64,000 nucleotides of DNA, taken from contig CAJYNG010000015.1 of the NCBI GenBank assembly GCA_913775725.1, forward strand, positions 1 through 64,000. The letters are read 5' to 3'. The notes beneath the pieces are model-generated. The model saw only the letters and a list, made by a program, of their open reading frames with translations, was not told where the DNA came from and made no database searches. Below, piece after piece: positions 1 through 9,237 of the stretch. Source of the stretch: an uncultured Stenotrophomonas sp. GTDB taxonomy: Bacteria > Pseudomonadota > Gammaproteobacteria > Xanthomonadales > Xanthomonadaceae. Made by a program: the position numbers and the translations under genes. Numbering within the stretch: the stretch's first letter is position 1; each line of letters opens with the position of its first letter.

Positions 1-25
1 CCGTTCGCGGCTTCTCCAAACGGCG

Positions 26-231
26 CCGACCAAGGTCGGCATCTACCGGACGCCCGGCGTAGCCGGAACGAAAATGCCGCCCTTGCAGGCGGCATTTTCT
101 GTAGGTGCCGAGCTTGCTCGGCACACCGATAGCACGTGTAGAGTCGAGCCATGCTCGACTCCTCTTCGGGTAGATGCCGACCTCGGTCGGCATGGTGTCA
201 AAAGCCAAGTCGAGCACGGCTCGACTCTACA
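26..231. repeat. Cluster of SMAG-type GTAG palindromic repeats
   Basis: Five short palindromes sit in about 200 bases: an inverted unit at 26-47, then GTAG-headed units at about 101-126, 137-159 and 169-194, and an inverted unit ending in CTAC at about 208-231. Each has the form GTAG plus a 7-9 bp stem with a 2-4 base loop. The stem sequence differs between units while pairing is kept. This matches the Stenotrophomonas SMAG (GTAG) repeat family. The cluster lies just past the 3' end of the LysR gene. Confidence 0.85.
71..98. terminator. Bidirectional rho-independent terminator
   Basis: An 11 bp perfect stem (AAAATGCCGCC paired with GGCGGCATTTT) around a 6-base loop, with A and T runs on the two sides, can end transcription in either direction. 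It lies among the SMAG repeats and could end transcription of the leftward LysR gene or of a gene beyond the window edge. Confidence 0.7.
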
Positions 232-239
232 AAAGCCGG

Positions 240-1271
240 TCACGCCGCCGAAGCGGCTACCTTCTCCAGGATCCGCTTGCCGCTGCTTTCCAGCGCCGCG
301 TCTTCCTTTTCCTTCTGCTGCTGCGCCAGCTTCGCGCCCGGGCATTGCGCCAGCATGTAGTTGGCATCGAAGTTGAGCTTCTCGACCAGGAAGTCGACGA
401 ACGCACGCACCTTCGGCGAGACCAGGCGGCCGCCGGCGAACACGGCGTTGAAGTCCACTTCCGGGCCCGTCCAGCCGGCCAGCACGCGGCGCACCATGCC
501 CGATTCAACGAACGGCTTGGCCATCACGTCGCCGGTCAACAGCAGGCCTTCGCCGCACACCAGCGCACCATTGAGCGCGGACATGTCGTTTGCGGTCATC
601 AGCGGGGTAACAGGGAAGTCACGCAGCTCGCCGCCGTTCTCGCCCAGCTGCCAGGTGAAGCGCGGCGAGTTGCCGGTGTGGTACGGCTTGCGCATCGCCA
701 GGATGCGATGGAACTGCAGCTCTTCCGGGTGCAGCGGCTCGCCATAGCGCTCGATGTAGGCCGGGCTGGCGAACACCTGGGTGCGCAGACTGCCGAGCTT
801 GCGCGCGACCAGATTGGAATCGGGCAGGGCACCTACGCGCAGCGCCAGATCCGCTTCGCCGGCGATCAGGTCCAGCTTCTCGTTGCCCATGTGCATGTCC
901 AGGCGGATCTCTGGATACTGCGCATGGAACTGGCCCAGCAGCGGCGCGATCCATGTGATGCCGATCGAATAGGGCACGGTGAAGCGCAGCCAGCCACGCG
1001 GGCCGGACTGCAACTGGCTCACTGCGCTCTCGGCTTCTTCAAGCTCGCGCGCGATGCGCTGGCAATGCTCGTGGTAGATCGAACCGGCTTCGGTCAGGCC
1101 GAGGCGGCGGGTGGTCCGGTGCAGCAGGCGCGCGCCCAGGCGCGTTTCCAGCTCCTGCACTTTGCGGCTGACCGTGGTCTTGGGCAGGCCGAGCGATTTG
1201 GCAGCGGCGATGAAACTGCCTTGCTCGACCACTTTGACGAAGATCAGCGTCTCGTTGAGATCGTGGGACAT
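240..1271 (-). CDS. smeRv: LysR-family regulator of the SmeVWX pump (SmeRv)
   Basis: This is a LysR-type DNA-binding regulator. The N-terminal winged helix-turn-helix is clear (about residues 1-60, with FIAAAKSLGLPKTTVSRKVQELE), followed by a two-lobed effector-binding domain. It is divergent from the smeU1VWU2X operon, which is the known position of smeRv; that regulator controls the pump, and changes in it are known to cause pump overproduction and resistance to chloramphenicol, quinolones and tetracyclines. I chose the ATG at 1271 over one 33 bases upstream because the LysR fold starts at MSHDLNETLIF and an AGGA lies just ahead. The chain is about 343 residues, somewhat longer than the usual 300, with a basic and Gln-rich tail. 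The frame is intact. Confidence 0.85.
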   Translation of the reverse strand: MSHDLNETLIFVKVVEQGSFIAAAKSLGLPKTTVSRKVQELETRLGARLLHRTTRRLGLTEAGSIYHEHCQRIARELEEAESAVSQLQSGPRGWLRFTVPYSIGITWIAPLLGQFHAQYPEIRLDMHMGNEKLDLIAGEADLALRVGALPDSNLVARKLGSLRTQVFASPAYIERYGEPLHPEELQFHRILAMRKPYHTGNSPRFTWQLGENGGELRDFPVTPLMTANDMSALNGALVCGEGLLLTGDVMAKPFVESGMVRRVLAGWTGPEVDFNAVFAGGRLVSPKVRAFVDFLVEKLNFDANYMLAQCPGAKLAQQQKEKEDAALESSGKRILEKVAASAA

Positions 1272-1418
1272 GGTCTGGGATCCTGGACGTCGGGGATGGG
1301 ACAATCGTGACAGAACGATTGGACCGGGAGCGGGATGATTATTCCCCTTAATCAGGACTAATCAAGTAAAGGTTTGAGGTCTATCGTGGCGCCATTCGTT
1401 ATTTGGAGCCCGTCCGCC
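1272..1418. promoter_or_regulatory. Divergent control region between smeRv and the pump operon
   Basis: This AT-richer stretch separates the divergent regulator and pump operon. Around 1333-1365 it has a TTAATCA / CTAATCA near-direct repeat and an ATTATTCCCC tract. LysR regulators usually bind T-N11-A sites between divergent genes, so this is the expected place for SmeRv binding and for both promoters. I cannot assign exact -35/-10 boxes with confidence. Confidence 0.5.
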
Positions 1419-1646
1419 ATGAGCCTGCGCAACATTCTTGCCCGTCTCCGGAACGCCGGCCAGAGCACCCTCGACCTGGCAATGACCGTTGAAGTCCGCC
1501 CGAGTTCCTTGGTACACAAGGACTTCCGTGAGTTTACCGCACCCATGCGTCAGCAGCGTGGCGGTGCCATCCGCCTGGCCCCGCATAAGGGCGACCGGTT
1601 GCGTCGAATCGGGACTATCCCGGATTTGGGAGGAAATGTCCCGTGA
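1419..1646 (+). CDS. Small ORF translationally coupled to smeU1
   Basis: This is a 75-residue frame from ATG at 1419, with GGAG about 10 bases upstream. Its TGA (1644-1646) overlaps the GTG start of smeU1 (1643-1645) in a GTGA arrangement, the usual sign of translational coupling. The product is basic (MSLRNILARLRNAG at the start), with no signal peptide or membrane segment and no family I recognise. Codon third positions are less GC-biased than in the pump genes, so it may instead be a leader whose translation only opens the smeU1 start. It could also be chance; the overlap and ribosome site are the main support. Confidence 0.4.
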   Translation: MSLRNILARLRNAGQSTLDLAMTVEVRPSSLVHKDFREFTAPMRQQRGGAIRLAPHKGDRLRRIGTIPDLGGNVP

Positions 1647-2413
1647 ATGGGATGCTGACGCCCGAAGTTCTGGTCCTCGGCGGCACCGGTGCCGTCGGCC
1701 AGGGCGTGGTTGGCGCATTGCTGGAAGCCGGCAGCCCGGTGCTGGTGGTCGGTCGCGACCCGGGCCGGCTGGCGGCGTTGCATGAGCAGTTCGCCGACGA
1801 GCCGGGCCTGGAAACGCTGCTGGGTTCGCTCAGCGATGATGGCTCGGCGCGCGCACTGGCCGAACGCATCGCGCATCGCCCGCGCCCGCTGGCAGCGGTG
1901 ATCGCCGCAATGGGCGGCCCTTACCGCCGCGGCCGCGTGACCGACCGCAACGGCGATGAGCTGCTGGGCGCGATGCAGGCCGATCTGATGCCGCACGTGC
2001 ACGCAGTGCGTCATCTGCTGCCGCTGCTGCAAGACAACGTGCATGCGCGCCGTTACGTGATGATCGGCAGCCCGGCCAACGCCAAGCCCTGGGCGGGCTA
2101 CGGCGAGACCTCGATCACCACTGCCGCGCTGCGCATGTACGCGCAGGTGGTGCACCAGGAAGCTCAGGCGTTGGGCGTGCGTGCGCAGATGCTGGAAGTC
2201 TGCAGCCCGGTGTGTACGCCTGCCAACGCGGCCAATGCCTGCATCGAGTGGCCCAGCTCGCTGCTGGTCGGCCGCCGCGTGGTCTCCCTGCTTGATGGCT
2301 GCCGCGACAACCGCGCCATCGTCCGCTGCGACAGCAGTGATGCCGAATTGCCGCGCGGCCTGCTGCACCTGGACGTTCCTCCCCTCTGGCGCGATACCGC
2401 GGGCGTCGCTTGA
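1643..2413 (+). CDS. smeU1: Short-chain dehydrogenase-like protein SmeU1
   Basis: This is a Rossmann-fold protein of the SDR superfamily: GGTGAVGQG at residues 13-21 is the glycine-rich dinucleotide-binding loop, followed by a basic residue pattern (VVGRDPGR) suggesting NADP(H). The start is GTG with GGGAGGA 8 bases upstream. It is the first recognised gene of the smeU1-V-W-U2-X operon. No role for SmeU1 in transport can be read from sequence; a redox or detoxifying function alongside the pump is inference. The classical YxxxK catalytic pair is not clear, so it may be an atypical SDR. Confidence 0.8.
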   Translation: MNGMLTPEVLVLGGTGAVGQGVVGALLEAGSPVLVVGRDPGRLAALHEQFADEPGLETLLGSLSDDGSARALAERIAHRPRPLAAVIAAMGGPYRRGRVTDRNGDELLGAMQADLMPHVHAVRHLLPLLQDNVHARRYVMIGSPANAKPWAGYGETSITTAALRMYAQVVHQEAQALGVRAQMLEVCSPVCTPANAANACIEWPSSLLVGRRVVSLLDGCRDNRAIVRCDSSDAELPRGLLHLDVPPLWRDTAGVA

Positions 2414-2433
2414 CCTCGACCATGGTTGAGGTC
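2412..2433 (+). other. Intergenic hairpin between smeU1 and smeV
   Basis: GACCTC...GAGGTC forms a near-perfect 22-base palindrome starting at the smeU1 stop codon. No T-run follows, so it is more likely an mRNA stability or polarity element than a terminator. Confidence 0.4.
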
Positions 2434-2504
2434 GCAGGATACGCCGCCTGTTTTTGCAACACGTTCTCATCTAGCTGTACCACCCCTCCGTACGGATGCA
2501 TGCC

Positions 2505-3731
2505 ATGACTTCCCCCAATTCCACCCCACATCGTTTCGGTCATCGCATTGCGATGGTCGGCGTGTCGATCCTCGCCGCCGCCGTGCTTGCGGCCTGCAGC
2601 GGCGGCCACGCCGAAGAAGCCGGTGCACCGCCGCCGCCGCAGGTCAGCGCTGCACCGGTGCTGGTCAAGCAGGTCAGCCAGTGGGACGAGTTCAGCGGCC
2701 GCGTCGAAGCGGTACAGAGCGTTGAACTGCGTCCGCGCGTGTCCGGCTACATCGACAAGGTCAACTACGTCGAAGGCCAGGAAGTGAAGAAGGGCGAAGT
2801 GCTCTTCACCATCGACGCGCGCAGCTACCAGGCCGAGTACGATCGCGCCGCCGCCGAACTGGCGCGTGCCCGCACCCAGGCCACGCTGGCCCGGAGTGAA
2901 TCCGAGCGTGCCAAGCGACTGTCCGAACAGCAGGCCATTTCCACCGAGACCGCCGAGCAGCGTCGTGCTGCGGCCGACCAGTCCGGTGCAGCTGTGCAGG
3001 CCGCGCAGGCCGCGTTGGATGCAGCCCGCCTCAACCTGGAGTTCACCAAGGTGCGTGCGCCGATCGACGGCCGTGCCGGCCGCGCGATGGTCACCGCCGG
3101 CAACCTGGTCACCGCCGGAGACAGCGCCAGCGTGCTGACCACGCTGGTCTCGCTGGATACCGTGTTCGTCTACTTCGATGCCGACGAAAGCACCTTCCTG
3201 CGCTACGCACAGATGGCACGCAAGGGTGAACGCCCGAGCGAGCGTGACAGCGATCTGCCGGTGAAGGTCGGCCTGTCCGGCGAAGAGGGCTACCCGCATT
3301 CGGGCAAGGTCGATTTCCTCGACAACCAGGTGGCCCGCAGCACCGGCACCATCCGCGTCCGCGCGCTGCTGGACAATGCCGATCGCCAGTTCACGCCGGG
3401 TCTGTTCGCCCGCGTGCAACTGCTTGGCAGCGGCCAGTTCCAGGCCCTGCTGATCGACGAGAAGGCCGTTCTGACCGACCAGGATCGCAAGTACGTCTAC
3501 GTGGTCGACAAGGATGGCAAGGCCCAGCGCCGTGACATCCAGCTCGGTCGCACCGCCGATGGCCTGCGCATTGTCGAGCACGGCCTGGCCGCCGGCGACA
3601 AGGTGATCATCGACGGCGTGCAGAAGGTCTTCATGCCGGGCATGCCGGTGCAGGCCAAGGCCGTGGCGATGCAGCCGCAGGCTGCGCCGCCGGCACCGGG
3701 CCGTGATGCGACTGCCGCACTGAACCACTGA
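2505..3731 (+). CDS. smeV: RND pump periplasmic adaptor (membrane fusion protein) SmeV
   Basis: This adaptor links the inner-membrane pump to the outer-membrane channel. It has a lipoprotein signal (VLAAC, lipidated Cys near residue 30), then barrel-sandwich halves around VELRPRVSGYIDKVNYVEGQEVKKGEVLF and LEFTKVRAPIDGRAGRAMVTAGNLV, separated by an alpha-helical hairpin rich in Ala, Arg and Glu. C-terminal beta-barrel and membrane-proximal segments follow. Length is typical of AcrA/MexE-type adaptors. I preferred ATG 2505 because ACGGA lies 8 bases upstream; ATG 2496 in the same frame is possible. It lies between smeU1 and the pump gene in one operon. Confidence 0.9.
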   Translation: MTSPNSTPHRFGHRIAMVGVSILAAAVLAACSGGHAEEAGAPPPPQVSAAPVLVKQVSQWDEFSGRVEAVQSVELRPRVSGYIDKVNYVEGQEVKKGEVLFTIDARSYQAEYDRAAAELARARTQATLARSESERAKRLSEQQAISTETAEQRRAAADQSGAAVQAAQAALDAARLNLEFTKVRAPIDGRAGRAMVTAGNLVTAGDSASVLTTLVSLDTVFVYFDADESTFLRYAQMARKGERPSERDSDLPVKVGLSGEEGYPHSGKVDFLDNQVARSTGTIRVRALLDNADRQFTPGLFARVQLLGSGQFQALLIDEKAVLTDQDRKYVYVVDKDGKAQRRDIQLGRTADGLRIVEHGLAAGDKVIIDGVQKVFMPGMPVQAKAVAMQPQAAPPAPGRDATAALNH

Positions 3732-3843
3732 TCCGCGTCCCCGCTTAGCTGCCGGCGTCAGCGGCAGCCGTTCCTGCCTTCGTCAAAATGACGAGGGGCA
3801 GGGCGGCTGTTGCCCGCCGAACGCCTTTCCCAGGAATTCCTCC

Positions 3844-6800
3844 ATGGACTTTTCCCGTTTCTTCATCGACAGGCCGATCTTCGCGGCGGTGCTGTCGATC
3901 GTGATCTTCGCCGCAGGCCTGATCACGATTCCGATCCTGCCGATCAGCGAGTACCCGGAAGTGGTACCGCCGTCGGTGGTCGTGCGCACGGTGTATCCGG
4001 GCGCCAACCCCAAGGTCATTGCCGAGACCGTTGCCACTCCGCTTGAAGAGGCGATCAACGGCGTCGAAGGCATGATGTACCTGAAGTCGGTTGCCGGCTC
4101 GGACGGCGTGCTGCAGATGACCGTGACCTTCCGCCCGGGCACCGACCCGGACGCAGCGGCGGTGAAGGTGCAGAACCGTGTGGCGCAGGCGCAGGCGCGC
4201 CTGCCCGAGGACGTGCGCCGGCAGGGCGTGACCACGCAGAAGCAGTCACCGACCTTCCTGATGGTGGTGCACCTGACCTCGCCGCAAGGCAAGTACGACA
4301 CCCTGTACCTGCGCAACTACGCCCGCCTGCACGTCAAGGATGCGCTGGCGCGTATTCCAGGCGTGGGTGACGCGCAGATCTTCGGTGGCGGCGACTACGC
4401 CATGCGTGCCTGGCTGGACCCGGACAAGGTGGCCTCGCGCGGCCTGACCGCCAGCGACGTGGTGCGCGCCATGCGCGAGCAGAACGTGCAGGTCTCGGCT
4501 GGCCAGCTCGGTGCCGAGCCGCTGCCGAACAGCCAGTTCCTGACCCTGATCAACGCCCAGGGCCGGCTGAAGACCGAAAAGGAATTCGGCGACATCGTGC
4601 TCAAGAGCGGTGTGGACGGCGAGATCGTGCGCCTGGCCGATGTGGCCCGCCTGGAACTGGGCGCCGGTGACTACACCCTGCGCTCGCAGCTGGACGGCAA
4701 GAACGCGGTCGGTATCGGTATCTTCCAGTCGCCCGGCGCCAACGCGCTGGAGATCCGCGACCAGGTCATCTCGACGATGGACGAGATGCAGAAGACCATG
4801 CCGGCCGACGTGAAGTACGAAGCCGTGTATGACACCACCATCTTCGTGCGTGACTCGATCAAGGCCGTGGTCTCCACGTTGCTGGAAGCCATCGCCCTGG
4901 TGGTGCTGGTGGTGATCCTGTTCCTGCAGACCTGGCGTGCCTCGATCATCCCGTTGATCGCGGTGCCGGTGTCGGTGGTGGGTACCTTTGCCGCGCTGTA
5001 TCTGCTGGGCTTCTCGATCAACACGCTGAGCCTGTTCGGCCTGGTGCTGGCGATCGGCATCGTGGTCGACGACGCGATCGTGGTGGTGGAGAACGTCGAA
5101 CGCAACATCGAGGAAGGGTTGTCGCCCACCGCAGCGGCCCACCAGGCCATGCGCGAGGTCTCCGGCCCGATCGTGGCGATCGCGCTGGTGCTGTGTGCCG
5201 TGTTCGTGCCGATGGCCTTCCTGTCCGGCGTTACCGGCCAGTTCTACAAGCAGTTCGCAGTCACCATCGCCATCTCCACGGTGATCTCGGCGATCAACTC
5301 GCTGACCCTGTCGCCGGCCCTGGCCGCGCGCCTGCTGAAGGCCCATGGTGCTCCGAAGGACGCGCCGAGCCGTCTGATCGACCGCCTGTTCGGCTGGGTG
5401 TTCCGTCCGTTCAACCGCTTCTTCAAGTCCAGCTCTGAGAAGTACGAGCGTGGCGTGGCCCGCATCCTCGGCCGCCGCGGCGCGGTGTTCGTGGTCTACG
5501 CGATCCTGCTGGTCGGTACCGGCGTGATCTTCAAGCTGGTGCCGCCGGGCTTCATTCCGACCCAGGACAAGCTGTACCTGATTGCCGGTGTGAAACTGCC
5601 GGAAGGTTCGTCGATCGCGCGTACCGATGAAATGTTGCGCAAGGTCGCCAAGATCGCCCAGGAAACCGATGGCGTGGCCCACACCATCTCGTTCCCGGGT
5701 TTGAACGCGCTGCAGTTCACCAACACGCCGAACACCGGTGTGGCGTTCATTCCGCTCAAGCCGTTCGCCGAGCGCCATGGCCGTACCGCCGCGCAGATCA
5801 ATGCCGAGATCAACCAGAAGATCGCCGGCCTGCAGGAAGGCTTCGCGTTCGCGATGATGCCGCCGCCGATCCTGGGCCTGGGCAACGGCAACGGCTACCA
5901 GATGTTCATCGAAGACCGTGGCAACCTGGGTTACGGCGCGCTGCAGAATGCCGTGCAGGCGATGCAGGGCACCGTTGCGCAGACGCCGGGCATGGCCTTC
6001 CCGATTTCCAGCTACCAGGCCAATGTGCCGCAGCTGGATGCCGAGGTCGACCGCGTCAAGGCCAAGGCACAGGGCGTGCAGCTCACCGAACTGTTCGACA
6101 CCCTGCAGACCTACCTGGGTTCGGCCTACGTCAACGACTTCAACCAGTTCGGCCGTACCTGGCAGGTGATCGCCCAGGCAGATGGTCCGTACCGCGAGAC
6201 GGTCGAGGACATCGGCAAGCTGCGCACCCGCAACGACCGCGGCGAGATGGTGCCGATCGGTTCGATGGTCACCATCAAGCAGACCTTCGGCCCGGACCCG
6301 GTGCTGCGCTTCAATGGCTACCCGGCAGCGGACCTGGCCGGTGAAGCCGACCCGCGCCTGCTGTCTTCGGCCGAGGCGATGAACAAGCTGACCGAGATCG
6401 CCGGCAAGGTGCTGCCGGTGGGCATGACCACCGAATGGACCGACCTGAGCTACCAGCAGGCGACCCAGGGCAAGGCTGCCTTCATTGTCTTCCCGGTGGC
6501 GATCATGCTGGCCTTCCTGGTGCTGGCCGCGCTGTACGAGAGCTGGTCGCTGCCGCTGGCGGTGATCCTGATCGTGCCGATGACCCTGCTGTCCGCGCTG
6601 TTCGGCGTCTGGCTCACCGGCGGTGACAACAACGTGTTCGTGCAGGTCGGCCTGGTGGTGCTGATGGGCCTGGCGTGCAAGAACGCAATCCTGATCGTCG
6701 AATTCGCCAGAGAGCTGGAGATGGGCGGCAAGGGCATCGTTGAAGCCGCGCTGGAAGCCTGCCGCCTGCGCCTGCGCCCGATCGTGATGACCTCCATCGC

Positions 6801-7014
6801 GTTTATCGCCGGCACCGTACCGCTGGTGCTGTCGCACGGTGCAGGCGCCGAGGTGCGCTCGGTGACCGGTATCACCGTGTTCGCCGGCATGCTGGGCGTG
6901 ACCCTGTTCGGCCTGTTCCTCACGCCTGTGTTCTACGTGGCCCTGCGCAAGTTCGTCACCCGCAATGGCGGTGGCCAGCTGGTGCAGCACGGCGAGCCGA
7001 CCATCCACCACTGA
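3844..7014 (+). CDS. smeW: RND efflux transporter SmeW (HAE1 family)
   Basis: This 1056-residue inner-membrane proton-drug antiporter is of the AcrB/MexF type. It opens with the standard MDFSRFFIDRPIFAAVLSIV first helix. The TM4 proton-relay pair is present in GIVVDDAIVVVEN, and the TM10 lysine in GLACKNAILIVEF. Two large periplasmic loops and twelve membrane helices are laid out as expected. It is the engine of the pump; the adaptor lies upstream and the outer-membrane factor downstream. SmeVWX is known to export chloramphenicol, quinolones and tetracyclines. The reading frame is intact. Confidence 0.95.
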   Translation: MDFSRFFIDRPIFAAVLSIVIFAAGLITIPILPISEYPEVVPPSVVVRTVYPGANPKVIAETVATPLEEAINGVEGMMYLKSVAGSDGVLQMTVTFRPGTDPDAAAVKVQNRVAQAQARLPEDVRRQGVTTQKQSPTFLMVVHLTSPQGKYDTLYLRNYARLHVKDALARIPGVGDAQIFGGGDYAMRAWLDPDKVASRGLTASDVVRAMREQNVQVSAGQLGAEPLPNSQFLTLINAQGRLKTEKEFGDIVLKSGVDGEIVRLADVARLELGAGDYTLRSQLDGKNAVGIGIFQSPGANALEIRDQVISTMDEMQKTMPADVKYEAVYDTTIFVRDSIKAVVSTLLEAIALVVLVVILFLQTWRASIIPLIAVPVSVVGTFAALYLLGFSINTLSLFGLVLAIGIVVDDAIVVVENVERNIEEGLSPTAAAHQAMREVSGPIVAIALVLCAVFVPMAFLSGVTGQFYKQFAVTIAISTVISAINSLTLSPALAARLLKAHGAPKDAPSRLIDRLFGWVFRPFNRFFKSSSEKYERGVARILGRRGAVFVVYAILLVGTGVIFKLVPPGFIPTQDKLYLIAGVKLPEGSSIARTDEMLRKVAKIAQETDGVAHTISFPGLNALQFTNTPNTGVAFIPLKPFAERHGRTAAQINAEINQKIAGLQEGFAFAMMPPPILGLGNGNGYQMFIEDRGNLGYGALQNAVQAMQGTVAQTPGMAFPISSYQANVPQLDAEVDRVKAKAQGVQLTELFDTLQTYLGSAYVNDFNQFGRTWQVIAQADGPYRETVEDIGKLRTRNDRGEMVPIGSMVTIKQTFGPDPVLRFNGYPAADLAGEADPRLLSSAEAMNKLTEIAGKVLPVGMTTEWTDLSYQQATQGKAAFIVFPVAIMLAFLVLAALYESWSLPLAVILIVPMTLLSALFGVWLTGGDNNVFVQVGLVVLMGLACKNAILIVEFARELEMGGKGIVEAALEACRLRLRPIVMTSIAFIAGTVPLVLSHGAGAEVRSVTGITVFAGMLGVTLFGLFLTPVFYVALRKFVTRNGGGQLVQHGEPTIHH

Positions 7015-7078
7015 CATGGAACCCCGTCGCCGCCGGTCACTGGCCGGCGGCGGCTTTCCCCTCACAAGGCATGAATCC

Positions 7079-7816
7079 ATGAACACCCATCAGAACAAGA
7101 TCGCGCTGGTCACCGGCGCCACCCGTGGCATCGGCGCGGAAACTGTGCGCCAGCTGGCCCAGGCCGGCGTGCACACGCTGCTGGCCGGCCGCAAGCGCGA
7201 GACCGCCGTGGAGCAGGCGCTGAAGCTGCAGGCCGAGGGCCTGCCGGTGGAAGCCATCCAGCTGGACGTGACCGATGCAGCCAGCATCGCCGAAGCGGTC
7301 GAGCAGGTGCGCCAGCGCCATGGCCGCCTCGACATCCTGGTCAACAATGCCGGCATCATGATCGAGAACCCGGCGCAGGCGCCGTCGGAGCAGTCGCTCG
7401 ATACCTGGAAGCGCACCTTCGACACCAACGTGTATGCGCTGGTGGCGGTCACCCAGGCATTCCTGCCGCTGGTCAAGCAGGCCAAGTCCGGGCGCATCGT
7501 CAACGTATCGAGCATGCTCGGCTCGCAGACCCTGCATGCCGACCCGGCGTCGGGCATCTACGATTTCAAGGTGCCGGCCTACAACGCCTCCAAGGCGGCG
7601 GTGAACAGCTGGACCCTGAGCCTGGCCTACGAACTGCGCAACACCACGATCAAGGTCAACACCGTCCATCCGGGTTATGTGAAGACCGACATGAACGGCG
7701 GCAACGGCGAAATTGAAATCAGCGAAGGTGCACGTTCCAGCGTGGAAATGGCGCTGATCGGTGAATCGGGCGCCAGTGGCAGCTTCACCTACCTGGGCGA
7801 GGTGCTGCCATGGTGA
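7079..7816 (+). CDS. smeU2: Short-chain dehydrogenase SmeU2
   Basis: This is a classical SDR of 245 residues. The cofactor motif TGATRGIG is at residues 12-19, NNAG is in the middle, the catalytic Ser is in IVNVSSMLG, and the YNASK pair provides Tyr and Lys. A basic AGRKRE stretch after beta-2 suggests NADP(H). It sits between smeW and smeX, and its end overlaps the smeX start by 7 bases, so it is part of the pump operon. The substrate is unknown; reduction of reactive carbonyls or quinones linked to pump induction is plausible inference. Confidence 0.88.
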   Translation: MNTHQNKIALVTGATRGIGAETVRQLAQAGVHTLLAGRKRETAVEQALKLQAEGLPVEAIQLDVTDAASIAEAVEQVRQRHGRLDILVNNAGIMIENPAQAPSEQSLDTWKRTFDTNVYALVAVTQAFLPLVKQAKSGRIVNVSSMLGSQTLHADPASGIYDFKVPAYNASKAAVNSWTLSLAYELRNTTIKVNTVHPGYVKTDMNGGNGEIEISEGARSSVEMALIGESGASGSFTYLGEVLPW

Positions 7817-9231
7817 TCCGCACGTTGGCGATGGCGGTCTCCAGCCTGGTGCTGGCAGGCTGTGTCAGCGTCGGCCCCAACTACAAGGCCCCGGTGCAGG
7901 AGCCGGTGGTCCTCCAGAGTGCACAGCAGCCGGTCTTCAGTACCGTCTCGCCGGTGGCGAGCTGGTGGGCGCAGTTCGATGATCCGGTGCTGGAAGAACT
8001 GGTTCACGGCGCACTGTCGGACAACCTGGACCTGCGTGTGGCCGTGGCCCGCGTCAGCCAGGCCCGCGCAGTGTTCGTCGAAAGCCGCTTCGACCAGGCG
8101 CCGCACATCACCGCAGGCGGCAGCTACGACCGCCGCAAGCAACCCGATCCGCAGCTGGGTGGGCAGCGGGTGTTCAGTGAAAGCTACCAGCTCGGCTTCG
8201 ACGCCGGCTGGGAGCTGGATCTGTTCGGCCGCAAGCGCCGTGCTGCCGAAGCCGCACGCGCCGACCTCGGTGCCGAGCAGGCCAACCTGGCCGACGCGCA
8301 GGTGCTGGTCGCCGCCGAAGTGGCACGCAACTACTTCGAGCTGCGCGGTACGCAGAAGCGCATCGCGGTGGCCCAGCACACGCTGGAAAACCTGCGCGAT
8401 ACGCAGAAGCTGACCGAGGCGCGCTGGGAACTGGGCGCGGGCAGCGAGCTGGATGTGCAGAGCAGCCGTGCCCGCCTGAAGGCGATCGAGGCTGACATCC
8501 CGCTGCTGGAAGTGGCCGAGGTGCAATCGCGCAACCGGCTGGCCGTGCTGCTCGGCCAGCGCCCGGAAGTGCTGACCGACATGCTCGCACCGCATGACGT
8601 ACCAGCCTTCGCCAAGGCGCTGCCGCTGGGTGACACCCGCGAACTGCTGCGCCAGCGCGCCGACGTGCGCGTGGCAGAGCGTCGCCTGGCTGCGGCTACC
8701 GCACGCGTGGGCGTGGCCACCGCGGATCTGTTCCCGCGGCTGTCGCTGTCCGGCTTCGTCGGTTTCCTCGGCGGCGATGCCAGTGGTCTGGTCAATGGCA
8801 ACAACAAGGCCTGGTCGCTGACCCCGTCGCTGAGCTGGGCGGCCTTCGATTTCGGTACCGTGCGTGCACGTCTGCGTGCCAGCAAGGCAGAAGCCGAAGG
8901 CGTGGCCGCGCAGTATGAGCAGGCGGTGCTGCTGGCCCTGGAAGACACCGAGAACGCGCTGACCCGCTATTCCAAGCAGCAGGCGCGGTTGGCGATCGTG
9001 GTCGAGCAGGCGCAGGCGGCACGTCGTGCCGAATCGCTGGCGCAGATCCGCTATCGCGAAGGCTCGGAGGACTTCCTGACGCTGCTGGATGCGCAGCGCA
9101 CGCAGCTGGCTGCGGATGACGCGTTGGCCGCGGCCGAATCCGAAGTCAACGTCAGCGTGGTCGGTGTGTACAAGGCGCTGGGTGGCTGGGGGCAATCACC
9201 GCAGCAACCGAGCGTGGCGCAGGTGCAGTAG
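7810..9231 (+). CDS. smeX: Outer-membrane efflux channel SmeX
   Basis: This is a TolC/OprM-type outer-membrane factor of 473 residues with a lipoprotein signal (LVLAGC, Cys at about residue 17) and VGPNYKAP just after it, as in OprM-family channels. Two repeats of coiled-coil helices and beta-strands follow (for example GWELDLFGRKRRAAEAARA and SWAAFDFGTVRARLRASKAEAEG). The start overlaps smeU2. It completes the tripartite pump, and a strong terminator follows directly. Confidence 0.92.
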   Translation: MVIRTLAMAVSSLVLAGCVSVGPNYKAPVQEPVVLQSAQQPVFSTVSPVASWWAQFDDPVLEELVHGALSDNLDLRVAVARVSQARAVFVESRFDQAPHITAGGSYDRRKQPDPQLGGQRVFSESYQLGFDAGWELDLFGRKRRAAEAARADLGAEQANLADAQVLVAAEVARNYFELRGTQKRIAVAQHTLENLRDTQKLTEARWELGAGSELDVQSSRARLKAIEADIPLLEVAEVQSRNRLAVLLGQRPEVLTDMLAPHDVPAFAKALPLGDTRELLRQRADVRVAERRLAAATARVGVATADLFPRLSLSGFVGFLGGDASGLVNGNNKAWSLTPSLSWAAFDFGTVRARLRASKAEAEGVAAQYEQAVLLALEDTENALTRYSKQQARLAIVVEQAQAARRAESLAQIRYREGSEDFLTLLDAQRTQLAADDALAAAESEVNVSVVGVYKALGGWGQSPQQPSVAQVQ

Positions 9232-9237
9232 TCCGAA

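Noticed and set aside
4246-7086. Long open frame antisense to smeW
   Set aside because: It mirrors the pump gene's codon bias, is rich in His/Arg/Gln with no domain, and has no ribosome site. It is a by-product of high GC.
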